From Shimia sp. Alg240-R146 (GTDB lineage Bacteria > Pseudomonadota > Alphaproteobacteria > Rhodobacterales > Rhodobacteraceae), in contig NZ_CAMZOK010000001.1 of the NCBI RefSeq assembly GCF_947331465.1, positions 1,798,001 through 1,862,000 on the forward strand: a stretch of 64,000 nt of DNA. The letters run 5' to 3'. Positions 57,170 to 64,000 of the stretch are shown in pieces (the first letter of the stretch is position 1; every line of letters starts with the position of its first letter). Position numbers and translations under genes: made by a program. The notes beneath the pieces are model-generated. The model was not told where the DNA came from, made no database searches, and saw nothing but the letters and a program-made list of their open reading frames with translations.

Positions 57170-57568
57170 ATGTGGAAATCAATGGCAATCGCTCTTACGG
57201 TCGCGGTTTGGGCAGCGCCCTCTTCGGCTCAGAATTTGCAGGCACAAAATAGCCCTACAGCTGATATCGGGCCGGGTACTTTTGCGGTCATCGACAAATG
57301 GGCGGGGCGGGACGACGATCTCTGGTGTGCAGCAGCGAGAGGCGCGCTCCAGCGGGGTGCAAGTTGGAAAGAACGACTTTATGTAACAGACGTCACCGGA
57401 GCGCGTGAGTCACAGTACGGGTCCGAGACAATCACCTTCACCTTCCGGCCCGGTCAGGACCTTTTGGCGCAGGGGAAAACAGGAAGCAGTGCAGTTCGCG
57501 GAATCGGAAACAGTTTGACGCTGACTGCTGCCAACCGGCGCTGTCAACGCGAACCCGATTTCTACTAA
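57170..57568 (+). CDS. Secreted two-Cys protein, tandem copy 2
   Basis: A 132-residue paralogue of copy 1: signal peptide (1-20), then FAVIDKWAGRDDDLWCAAAR, RGASWKERLYV, SQYGSETITFTFRPGQDLL and LTAANRRCQREPDFY. Cysteines at 53 and 125, same spacing. ATG 57170 follows TTGGAGGTAGTGAAC. The 35-base gap after copy 1 has no terminator, so they are probably co-transcribed. Function unknown. Confidence 0.8.
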   Translation: MWKSMAIALTVAVWAAPSSAQNLQAQNSPTADIGPGTFAVIDKWAGRDDDLWCAAARGALQRGASWKERLYVTDVTGARESQYGSETITFTFRPGQDLLAQGKTGSSAVRGIGNSLTLTAANRRCQREPDFY

Positions 57569-57636
57569 GTGATCGGCGCTTGTCCGAACACATTAACTTA
57601 TCGGGTTTTGGCCAATTTGCAGAGGAAAGGTCAGGG

Positions 57637-58038
57637 ATGAGAAAAGAACTTGGGGTTTTGGTTTTGGGTCTGGCGATTGTCGCCGGGCCTTTGGCCGCGC
57701 AGCAGAACAGCAGCAAGCGCAACCCGGTGGCTGACGCAGGATCGGCGACTTTTGTGTTGGTCAACAAATGGGGCTCGGGCGACCAGAGTATCTGGTGCGC
57801 GGCGGGAAAGGGCGCGCTTGACCGCGGTGCTGCGTGGAAAGATCGCATCTATGTAGTCGACGTTCAGAGCGCCGCGCAATCGCAATACGGCGCGGAAACT
57901 TTTACGTTCACTTTCCGCCCAACACAGGAGCAGCTGGCGCAGGCAAAATCCGGCACCAGCGCCGTGCGCGAGATCGGCAGTAATCTTACAGTCAACTCTG
58001 CCAACCGTCGCTGCCAGCGGGACATGGGTGCCACTTAA
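57637..58038 (+). CDS. Secreted two-Cys protein, tandem copy 3
   Basis: A 133-residue paralogue. NPVADAGSATFVLVNKW, SIWCAAGKGALDRGAAWKDR, SAAQSQYGAETFTFTFRP and LTVNSANRRCQRD follow the copy 1 pattern, with NPVADAG and SAAQSQYG kept identical. Cysteines at 54 and 126. ATG 57637 has GAGGAAAGG upstream. Copy 1 and copy 3 appear to be the closest pair by eye. Confidence 0.8.
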   Translation: MRKELGVLVLGLAIVAGPLAAQQNSSKRNPVADAGSATFVLVNKWGSGDQSIWCAAGKGALDRGAAWKDRIYVVDVQSAAQSQYGAETFTFTFRPTQEQLAQAKSGTSAVREIGSNLTVNSANRRCQRDMGAT

Positions 58039-58087
58039 AACCATCTGCATGCTGTCTGCGTTCGTAGTCTTGAAAAAGGAGGTGAAC

Positions 58088-58477
58088 ATGAGACTGGTTA
58101 TGACAATCGCGGCAGCGCTGGGGGTTGGCTCGGCGGCTATGGCCAACACCAATGAACTCAACAACCCGGTGAACACCTTGCCGGAAGCGGGCAGCTTCGA
58201 GGTGGTGAATAAATGGACACCGAAAGTGGACTATTTTTGGTGCTCTGCCGCTCGTGAAGCGCTCAAGAGAGGCGCGAGCCATAGAGATCGGCTGTATGTA
58301 AGCGCAGCCATGGGGCCAAGCAGAACCGAGACTGGAGAACGGGCTGTGGCGTTCACTTACCGACCGGATTCGGGCCTTGTTGCCCGTGGTCTTGCCAGCT
58401 CGGATGTGACCCAAATCGGCAGCAACATGTCGGTGAGTCAGGGCAAAAGGCGATGCGTAAGAGAGATTGACGGCTAG
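58088..58477 (+). CDS. Secreted two-Cys protein, tandem copy 4 (divergent)
   Basis: A 129-residue paralogue and the most diverged. It keeps the skeleton: GSFEVVNKW, FWCSAAREALKRGAS, RDRLYV, FTYRP, IGSNMSVS and RRCVRE, with cysteines at 52 and 123 (spacing 71). The YGxET segment is replaced by TETGERAVAF. ATG 58088 follows AAGGAGGTGAAC. A 51-base gap separates it from yjbQ. Confidence 0.78.
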   Translation: MRLVMTIAAALGVGSAAMANTNELNNPVNTLPEAGSFEVVNKWTPKVDYFWCSAAREALKRGASHRDRLYVSAAMGPSRTETGERAVAFTYRPDSGLVARGLASSDVTQIGSNMSVSQGKRRCVREIDG

Positions 58478-58528
58478 TCTGTTTCAAGAAGCGGTTGAAG
58501 AAATGGATCACCGCAATAAGCTGCGTCA

Positions 58529-58975
58529 ATGCACAGGGTTTTTGATATTCCGACAAACGGGGCGGGGCTTTATGAATTTACCGCCAACATTGCGCGTTGG
58601 GTGGCAAACTCCGGCGTGCACGACGGTGTTTTAACGCTGTTTGTTCAGCACACCAGTTGCAGTCTTTTGATTCAGGAAAACGCGGATCCAGACGTGCAGC
58701 GTGACTTGCAGGCATTTTTTCACCGATTGGTGCCGCCGACCACGGATCCGACTATGTCTTATCTTGTGCACACCTACGAAGGTCCGGATGATATGCCCGC
58801 TCATATCAAGGCGGCGATGATGCCTGTTAGCCTGAGCGTGCCTGTTCAGGCTGGACGTATGATGTTAGGCACGTGGCAGGGAATTTACCTTTTTGAACAT
58901 AGGAACGCACCGCACGTGCGGCATGTGGTTGCCGCGTTGACGGGGAGTCCGGGAGACGAGAATGAGCTTGTTTAA
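58529..58975 (+). CDS. yjbQ: YjbQ / UPF0047 family protein
   Basis: A 148-residue protein of the secondary thiamine-phosphate synthase (YjbQ, UPF0047) family. The blocks LFVQHTSCSLLIQENADPDV and LGTWQGIYLFEHRN are diagnostic. The family has weak thiamine-phosphate synthase activity in some members, and its main cellular role is not settled. ATG 58529 is used because an in-frame stop (TAA) lies just upstream. It overlaps the next gene by 14 bases. Confidence 0.9.
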   Translation: MHRVFDIPTNGAGLYEFTANIARWVANSGVHDGVLTLFVQHTSCSLLIQENADPDVQRDLQAFFHRLVPPTTDPTMSYLVHTYEGPDDMPAHIKAAMMPVSLSVPVQAGRMMLGTWQGIYLFEHRNAPHVRHVVAALTGSPGDENELV

Positions 58976-59237
58976 ACGTTTGTTTGGCGGTGGCAGTCCT
59001 GAGCCTGCACCCATGGCTGAAAGTCAGGAGTATGAAGGGTTCACCATCACGCCGACTCCGATCAGCGAGGGCAGTCAGTTCCGTATTTCTGCCCGCATCG
59101 AAGCCGTGATCGATGGTGAGGAAAAACGCCACGACCTAATCCGAGCGGATGTGATCCGGGATTTAGATGAAGCCACAGACATGTCCGTGCGCAAAGCAAA
59201 GCAATTGATCGATCAGATGGGCAAAGCGTTGTTCTGA
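58962..59237 (+). CDS. HlyU-family regulator-like protein
   Basis: A 91-residue protein beginning MSLFKRLFGGG and containing YEGFTITPTPISEGSQFRIS and RADVIRDLDEATDMSVRKAK, which I recognise as the HlyU domain (a transcriptional activator type in Vibrio). There is no classical HTH. It overlaps yjbQ by 14 bases and so is translated from the same transcript; a terminator follows. DNA binding is not shown. Confidence 0.75.
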   Translation: MSLFKRLFGGGSPEPAPMAESQEYEGFTITPTPISEGSQFRISARIEAVIDGEEKRHDLIRADVIRDLDEATDMSVRKAKQLIDQMGKALF

Positions 59238-59330
59238 AATCTTGACGCCTGTCGTGGTATCTAAAACATATGATCCCTTGAGACGCATAAGGGCCGGTTT
59301 GCGGGCGCTCGGTGAGCGGATTTACAAAAG

Positions 59331-59366
59331 AAAACGCCGTCATATCGCAAATATGACGGCGTTTTT
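59331..59366 (+). terminator. Rho-independent terminator of the yjbQ unit
   Basis: AAAACGCCGTCATAT, loop CGCAA, ATATGACGGCGTTTT with a T run, on the plus strand. Very strong hairpin (15 bp), 93 bases after the HlyU-like stop. Confidence 0.93.
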
Positions 59367-59598
59367 TCATGAATTGAAGGCGGGGAAGCGCCTTTGATTT
59401 CTATATAGGTGCGGTACGTAAATTTGTAACAGGGGAATGGCGGAGAATTTTTCCCCCTAGTCAGAAAAATGGCTTATCTTGAGGTGGGCGATTGCCTCTA
59501 CACAAAGAATTGTAGCTGCCCTATAGTGCCTGTGGATAAGTGGGGAAAAACCCCAACACAGGCGGTAAACTAAGAGCAGACGAACGAAGGGAAGGCCC
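59367..59598. other. nrdR upstream region
   Basis: Together with the DNA before the terminator this gap has no gene. It is AT-rich at the start and contains a DnaA box 60 bases before nrdR. The nrdR promoter is expected here. Confidence 0.4.
59531..59539 (-). promoter_or_regulatory. DnaA box (TGTGGATAA) upstream of nrdR
   Basis: Exact reverse complement of TTATCCACA, 60 bases before the nrdR ATG. NrdR controls ribonucleotide reductase, so DnaA input would link initiation with dNTP supply; inference. Confidence 0.5.
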
Positions 59599-60066
59599 AT
59601 GCGCTGTCCGTTTTGCGGAAATATCGATACACAGGTAAAAGATTCCCGACCCGCGGAGGATCATGTTTCGATCCGGCGACGCAGGTTTTGTCCAGCGTGC
59701 GGCGGGCGATTTACCACCTATGAACGTGTGCAGTTGCGCGATCTGGTAGTTGTAAAATCAAACGGTCGACGCGAAGATTTTGACCGCGACAAGCTTGAGC
59801 GGTCAATCCGGATATCTATGCAGAAACGGCCCGTCGAGCCTGAGCGCATTGATCAGATGATCAGTGGCATCGTGCGACGATTGGAAAGCATGGGTGAAAC
59901 CGATATTCAAAGCCACATGATCGGCGAGATCGTCATGGAAGCGCTCGCGCGGATCGACACGGTGTCATATGTGCGGTTTGCCAGCGTCTATAAGAACTTC
60001 CAGGCGGCCGATGATTTTGATAAATTCGTCTCAGAGTTGCGTCCGAACACAACACCTGAGGAGTGA
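59599..60066 (+). CDS. nrdR: NrdR, ribonucleotide reductase regulator
   Basis: A 155-residue ATP/dATP-sensing repressor of ribonucleotide reductase genes. The zinc ribbon is formed by C3, C6, C31 and C34 (MRCPFCGN and [17 protein letters not shown]), followed by the ATP-cone ([20 protein letters not shown]). Its stop overlaps the ribD start (GTGA). Confidence 0.97.
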   Translation: MRCPFCGNIDTQVKDSRPAEDHVSIRRRRFCPACGGRFTTYERVQLRDLVVVKSNGRREDFDRDKLERSIRISMQKRPVEPERIDQMISGIVRRLESMGETDIQSHMIGEIVMEALARIDTVSYVRFASVYKNFQAADDFDKFVSELRPNTTPEE

Positions 60067-61166
60067 ACTTGTCCGACAATCGGTACATGGCGCTTGCGCT
60101 GTCCTTGGGGCGGCGCGGGCAAGGCCAATGCTGGCCCAACCCGGCCGTGGGCTGCGTCATTGTGAAGGATGGCCGCGTCGTGGGCCGTGGGTGGACCCAG
60201 CCCGGTGGGCGGCCGCACGCGGAACCGGTGGCCTTGGCACAAGCCGGCGAGGCAGCGCATGGAGCGACCGCCTATGTGACGTTGGAGCCCTGCGCCCATC
60301 ACGGCCAGACACCGCCCTGCGCAGACGCACTTATTGCTGCGAAAGTGGCGCGGGTTGTTGTTGCGGTTGAGGACAGCGATGCACGGGTTTCGGGCCGTGG
60401 CCTGGCGATGTTGCGCGACGCGGGGATCACGGTTGAGACCGGCGTTATGGCGGACGAAGCTGCCCGCGATTTACAGGGATTTTTCCTGAAAACTGATTTG
60501 GGTCGTCCTTTTCTGACGCTAAAGCTTGCCAGTACGTTGGATGGCTGCATTGCCACCGCCACAGGCGAGAGCCGGTGGATTACCGGTGCGGCAGCCCGAC
60601 GTGAAGTGCATGCGATGCGTATGCGTCATGACGCGGTCATGGTCGGCGGCGGCACTGCGCGGGTCGACGATCCGTCCCTGACCGTACGCGACATGGGCGT
60701 GTCCCGTCAGCCGGTGCGCGTGGTTGTGTCACGGCGTTTGGATTTGCCCTTGATGAGCACATTGGCGCGCACGGCAAAAGACATCCCGCTCTGGATTGCG
60801 CATGGCGCGGATGCGGACCCGACTTTGCAAAAGACATGGCAAGATTTGGGGGCGGAACTTTTGCCGTGTACGCTGGAACGTTCACAGCTTTCGCCAGCTT
60901 CGGTGTTGACAGCTTTGGGCGCCAAGGGGCTGACACGGGTCTTCTGCGAAGGCGGTGGCACGCTGGCGGCGTCGCTGTTGGCAGCAGATCTGGTGGATGA
61001 GCTGATCACCTTTAGCGCCGGCATGGTGATGGGGGCCGAAGGCCACCCTGCAATTGGCGCAATGGGGATTGAACGGTTGGCCGAAGCGCCGCGGTTCGAT
61101 CTGGTGACACAAAGGCCTGTGGGCCAAGACGTGATGTCGGTGTGGCATCGGGTGGAGCCGCGTTAA
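60063..61166 (+). CDS. ribD: RibD, riboflavin deaminase/reductase
   Basis: Bifunctional enzyme for two riboflavin steps. The 367-residue protein has a deaminase zinc site (HAEPVAL and [17 protein letters not shown]; about H52, E54, C77, C86) followed by a reductase domain ([47 protein letters not shown]). It starts at GTG 60063, overlapping nrdR by 4 bases; the nrdR-ribD order is common in alphaproteobacteria. Confidence 0.96.
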   Translation: MNLSDNRYMALALSLGRRGQGQCWPNPAVGCVIVKDGRVVGRGWTQPGGRPHAEPVALAQAGEAAHGATAYVTLEPCAHHGQTPPCADALIAAKVARVVVAVEDSDARVSGRGLAMLRDAGITVETGVMADEAARDLQGFFLKTDLGRPFLTLKLASTLDGCIATATGESRWITGAAARREVHAMRMRHDAVMVGGGTARVDDPSLTVRDMGVSRQPVRVVVSRRLDLPLMSTLARTAKDIPLWIAHGADADPTLQKTWQDLGAELLPCTLERSQLSPASVLTALGAKGLTRVFCEGGGTLAASLLAADLVDELITFSAGMVMGAEGHPAIGAMGIERLAEAPRFDLVTQRPVGQDVMSVWHRVEPR

Positions 61167-61177
61167 CGGCCCTTCGG

Positions 61178-63196
61178 TCAGCGCCGCCAGATCCAACTGT
61201 AGCTTGCCAATGCGCCCTGCAATTTGGAAAGCGTCCGGTTGGACCAGCCGGGATGCGGGATATCACCGGTTGCAAGGCGATCCACAGCCACTTCGACAGA
61301 GCAGGGCAGACCGCTCACCGGATCACGGTAGCGTGGATAATCAATCAATGTGGCATGAACCAATCCTTGCAAGCTCGGTCGGGCTTGGCGGCGGGGGGGC
61401 ACCGCACCGCGATCATCCGTCAGCCCCCAGCCAGCATAAAACGGCGCGCCAAAGGTGGTGACAGATTTGCCGCGCAGCAAGGCTTCAAACCCGGTGAGCG
61501 ATGTCATGGTCCAGACCTCATCAACCTGTTCCAGAAGCGTGGCCATATCCACGTTGGACAGCACCAGATCAGCAGGTCCAGTTGCGTCGGGCGATATGGC
61601 GCCGCTTCGCAGACCCGCGTCCACGTCGGGGTGCGGTTTATAGAGGATCACGGCATCGGGATTGGCGGCGCGGGTGGCGTTCAAAAGATCAAGGTTGGTG
61701 CGCATGTCCGTTGTGCCGGTAAGTATTGAGGCGTCGTCCTCGACCTGACCGGGCACAAGTATGCGGTGGCCCTCGGGCAGGGCGGGCATGTCGCCACCCA
61801 GATTATACTTGCTAAGGCCTCGTTTGCGCAGGGCGGCGATAAGCGCATCGGCGCGACGCGTCTGTTCTGGGCGCAGGTCGGCGCGTTGGGCGATCAAGCG
61901 TTCCAGCCGGCTTTCGTGAGTTGGGTCGTAGTAGATGCCGAGATCGTCACAGACCAACGACAGCGGTGGCACAAGTTCTGCGCCAAGCCCGCGCGAGCGC
62001 AGAAAGCCGTCTTCGACGCGCGTCGCGCCGTCCGGGCCTGACTTGCTGGCCCAGACCATCGCTGGGCGATCGTCGCGGGTACGGTCAAATATCAGAGGTT
62101 TATGCGCGCCAAAGAAACCTTGCAAAGGTTTGCGTTTCCAAAGCCGCATGCCGTGGGCGGTCCAGCCGTGACGGTCTTCCCGCCACGTGCGGGTTTGTGC
62201 GGCGAGTTGTTCGAGTGCGTCTTCCAACTCGCAAAGCTGATCACGGCAGGGATCATACCAAGTGGGATATAAGATCATAGCGGCGGCAAAAAGCTGCGAG
62301 CGGGTCAATTGCCGCTGACGACGCGGTACGGGGTATTCATCGGACGTCAGACCCCAACCGGCATAGAAAGGCTGCCCAAAGACGCGGGGTTTGTGGCCCG
62401 CGTATATCGCTTCAAACCCGAGTTGAGAAGAAAACGTATAAACGCCCACGGCACCTTCGAACAAATGCCACGGGCTGATGGGGTCAGAATAGAGTGACAC
62501 GCGCGCGGTTTCATCATCGGGGCCAAAGTAGCCTTGGCGCGCGCCATGTTGGGTCTCTGGGTGGGTCTTGATCAGCACAGGGCAGCCCGGGTGCTCTTCC
62601 TGCGCCATGATCAGCATTTCGCGAAAGCGGCTTTGGGCGATGTTGTCACCTGGGGCGGAGGCCGTGACCGAGGCGTCGCCAAAGGTCTGGTCAATCACCA
62701 AGACATAGCCGGGCTCGGGTAGGGAGAGATCGGTTTCCACCGCTGCGTATTTGGTCAGATGCGCCTCTTTTATGCGCGCCGCCGCGCCGCGCGCGCGGTT
62801 GAGCAGGGCAGTGTCGTCCAGCGGATGTGTGGCCAGCAGCGTTTCCAGATCAGACGGTATGGTAGGATCAAAGTGAGGGGCCTTGGTGTCGATCATCAGG
62901 CCAATTGGCGGTTCTTTGGCGGCACGACCGGGATGCAGGGAGCGCAGCAGCGCGTCTTCAAAAAACACACGCTCAGCACCCGTGTGCTCAGACACAGTAG
63001 CGCCGCGATGGCTGGTCGGGCTTTGGCCCCAGATGGCGATCAGATCGTCGGCCGAGGGTTTGCCAAAGCGCAGGTCAAAGCCTGCCAGTGCAATCATCCG
63101 GCGCAGGCGCTTTTGCTGAAAGAAGCCGCCGTTGAATGCAAAAAGCCGCCGGGGATGGGCGTCCCCGGCGGCTTTGATTTTGGTTTCGTCACTCAC
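61178..63196 (-). CDS. kpsC: KpsC-like capsular polysaccharide protein
   Basis: A 672-residue protein of the KpsC/LipA family that adds beta-Kdo primer to the capsule lipid anchor. Two repeated halves can be seen: each contains an FGxPFYAGWGLTxD segment (GQPFYAGWGLTSDEYPV and GAPFYAGWGLTDDRGAVPPR) and a YKPHP/TKTHPE-like metal-free core (ILYKPHPDVD and VLIKTHPETQ). The start GTG 63196 has a modest upstream signal. The stop lies 11 bases past the convergent ribD. It is part of a capsule locus running off the window. Confidence 0.9.
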   Translation of the reverse strand: MSDETKIKAAGDAHPRRLFAFNGGFFQQKRLRRMIALAGFDLRFGKPSADDLIAIWGQSPTSHRGATVSEHTGAERVFFEDALLRSLHPGRAAKEPPIGLMIDTKAPHFDPTIPSDLETLLATHPLDDTALLNRARGAAARIKEAHLTKYAAVETDLSLPEPGYVLVIDQTFGDASVTASAPGDNIAQSRFREMLIMAQEEHPGCPVLIKTHPETQHGARQGYFGPDDETARVSLYSDPISPWHLFEGAVGVYTFSSQLGFEAIYAGHKPRVFGQPFYAGWGLTSDEYPVPRRQRQLTRSQLFAAAMILYPTWYDPCRDQLCELEDALEQLAAQTRTWREDRHGWTAHGMRLWKRKPLQGFFGAHKPLIFDRTRDDRPAMVWASKSGPDGATRVEDGFLRSRGLGAELVPPLSLVCDDLGIYYDPTHESRLERLIAQRADLRPEQTRRADALIAALRKRGLSKYNLGGDMPALPEGHRILVPGQVEDDASILTGTTDMRTNLDLLNATRAANPDAVILYKPHPDVDAGLRSGAISPDATGPADLVLSNVDMATLLEQVDEVWTMTSLTGFEALLRGKSVTTFGAPFYAGWGLTDDRGAVPPRRQARPSLQGLVHATLIDYPRYRDPVSGLPCSVEVAVDRLATGDIPHPGWSNRTLSKLQGALASYSWIWRR

Positions 63197-63211
63197 GTCA
63201 AGGCGGGCCTC

Positions 63212-64000
63212 TTAGAGGCTGCCAAGCGAGCTGAGCGTGTCAGCCGAAGTGGCCGTGCCGGTGATGGCGGCAATGGTTTTGTTCCACGTGGTGATCGGTG
63301 CTTCGGTGACGTAAAGTGTGTCGCCGTCGCGGATCACAAAGTCGCGCGCCATGAACATGCCGTTGGGCTTGGTCAGGTCAAGCACATAGACCATGCGCTG
63401 CGCGCCGCTCAGATCGCTGCGTCCCAGCACCTGATTGGACACGGGCTCAGCCTCGTTGCGGAATACAAACACACCCGTGGGATCGCTGGTGGTGGCCAGC
63501 AGGCCGCCGACCTGTGCGATTGCCTCAATGGCAGAAAGGTCTTTGGTGAAGAAACTCACGCGGCTTTGCGTGCCTGTTGCACCAAGTGCGGTGAAGGCGC
63601 GGGTGTCTTCTTCGACAAGGATGCGGTCGCCACCGCGCAAGGCGATGTCGAGTTCGGGATGCTCATACAGATCCTGAAACCAAATTTTGCCCGATGTACC
63701 GCTGCGCAGCACCGTGATTTGCGCGATCTCGGGCACAATCGTCACACCGCCGGCATGGGCCAGCATTGTCGACAGCGTGCGTGTGGGGCGCTCGATTGGA
63801 TAGACGCCTTGAGCACCGACGGTGCCGACCAGCGAAACAGTGGCGCCATCGCCAGCGGCGCGGCGCACTTCGACCTGTGGATCAGGCGTCTGTTCTTCGA
63901 GTTTGGCGGAAATGATGCGGCGGATGCCTTCGGGCGTGTTGCCCGATGCGCGGATGCGACCCGCATAAGGCACAAAAATGAACCCGGCGCCGTCAACCTG
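63212..64000 (-). CDS. Polysaccharide export protein (Wza/KpsD-like, partial)
   Basis: The last 262 residues of an outer-membrane polysaccharide export protein; its start is outside the window. VDGAGFIFVPYAGRIRASGN is the polysaccharide-export domain, and the later SLVGTVGAQGVYPI and YVLDLTKPNGMFMARD with RDGDTLYVTEAP are SLBB-like repeats. The GTG at 63973 is internal. Stop and kpsC start are only 15 bases apart, so they are co-transcribed. Confidence 0.9.
   Translation of the reverse strand, partial: QVDGAGFIFVPYAGRIRASGNTPEGIRRIISAKLEEQTPDPQVEVRRAAGDGATVSLVGTVGAQGVYPIERPTRTLSTMLAHAGGVTIVPEIAQITVLRSGTSGKIWFQDLYEHPELDIALRGGDRILVEEDTRAFTALGATGTQSRVSFFTKDLSAIEAIAQVGGLLATTSDPTGVFVFRNEAEPVSNQVLGRSDLSGAQRMVYVLDLTKPNGMFMARDFVIRDGDTLYVTEAPITTWNKTIAAITGTATSADTLSSLGSL

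Noticed and set aside
56736..58477. Tandem array as a CRISPR or short-repeat array
   Set aside because: The repetition is at protein level over whole genes with separate starts and signal peptides, not short identical direct repeats.

Overview
This 64 kb window is chromosomal DNA of an alphaproteobacterium, most likely a marine Rhodobacterales (Roseobacter-group) species. The evidence is the murG-murC-DUF2484-murB-ddl-ftsQAZ-lpxC-bamD-recN order, the long-linker FtsZ, a four-subunit sarcosine oxidase operon, a Hint-domain protein of Roseobacter type, a PutA without a DNA-binding domain next to an Lrp-type PutR, and Tad-pilus TadE/TadG proteins. The window is gene-dense on both strands. I see no insertion sequence, prophage or CRISPR array. 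The first gene (murG) and the last (a polysaccharide export protein) run off the ends.

Layout. 1-14.6 kb (+): division and cell-wall cluster (murG, murC, an inserted APC permease with three small membrane proteins, murB, ddl, ftsQ, ftsA, ftsZ), then lpxC, bamD and recN. 14.7-23 kb: a ClC chloride channel (+), then on the minus strand an ABC/FtsX-type transporter with a DUF3299 protein, a DUF427 protein, an Xaa-Pro aminopeptidase, a PaaI-type thioesterase and metF, with a divergent LysR regulator (metR-like). 24-28.6 kb: Hint-domain protein, MDR oxidoreductase, suhB, a GFA-type protein and a rhomboid protease. 28.6-33.8 kb: an intergenic region with two perfect DnaA boxes and a 28-residue membrane microprotein, then putA/putR and a TPR protein. 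33.9-38.1 kb: tRNA-Leu(TAA), a 50-residue membrane protein, metG, an MFS transporter and an orphan ImuA-like gene. 38.2-43.7 kb: a ureohydrolase (agmatinase family), a Tas-like aldo-keto reductase, a small membrane protein and a TadG-TadE-TadE trio. 44-52.3 kb: glutamate dehydrogenase, a DUF6151 protein, a putative outer-membrane protein, and soxBDAG. 52.4-56.5 kb: dnaG and rpoD. 56.7-59.3 kb: four tandem paralogues of an unrecognised small secreted two-cysteine protein, then yjbQ and a HlyU-like gene. 59.6-64 kb: nrdR, ribD, and on the minus strand kpsC and a polysaccharide export protein at the edge of a capsule locus.

The most interesting points are the tandem array of secreted two-cysteine paralogues (56736-58477), five perfect 9-bp DnaA boxes in intergenic DNA, three of them just upstream of ftsZ, dnaG and nrdR, two microproteins that sit in apparently empty DNA, a rhomboid gene whose conserved N-terminus has no ATG/GTG/TTG start, and an ABC/FtsX permease with a His/Asp-rich loop linked to DUF3299. 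Family assignments rest on motifs read by eye; no database search was run.
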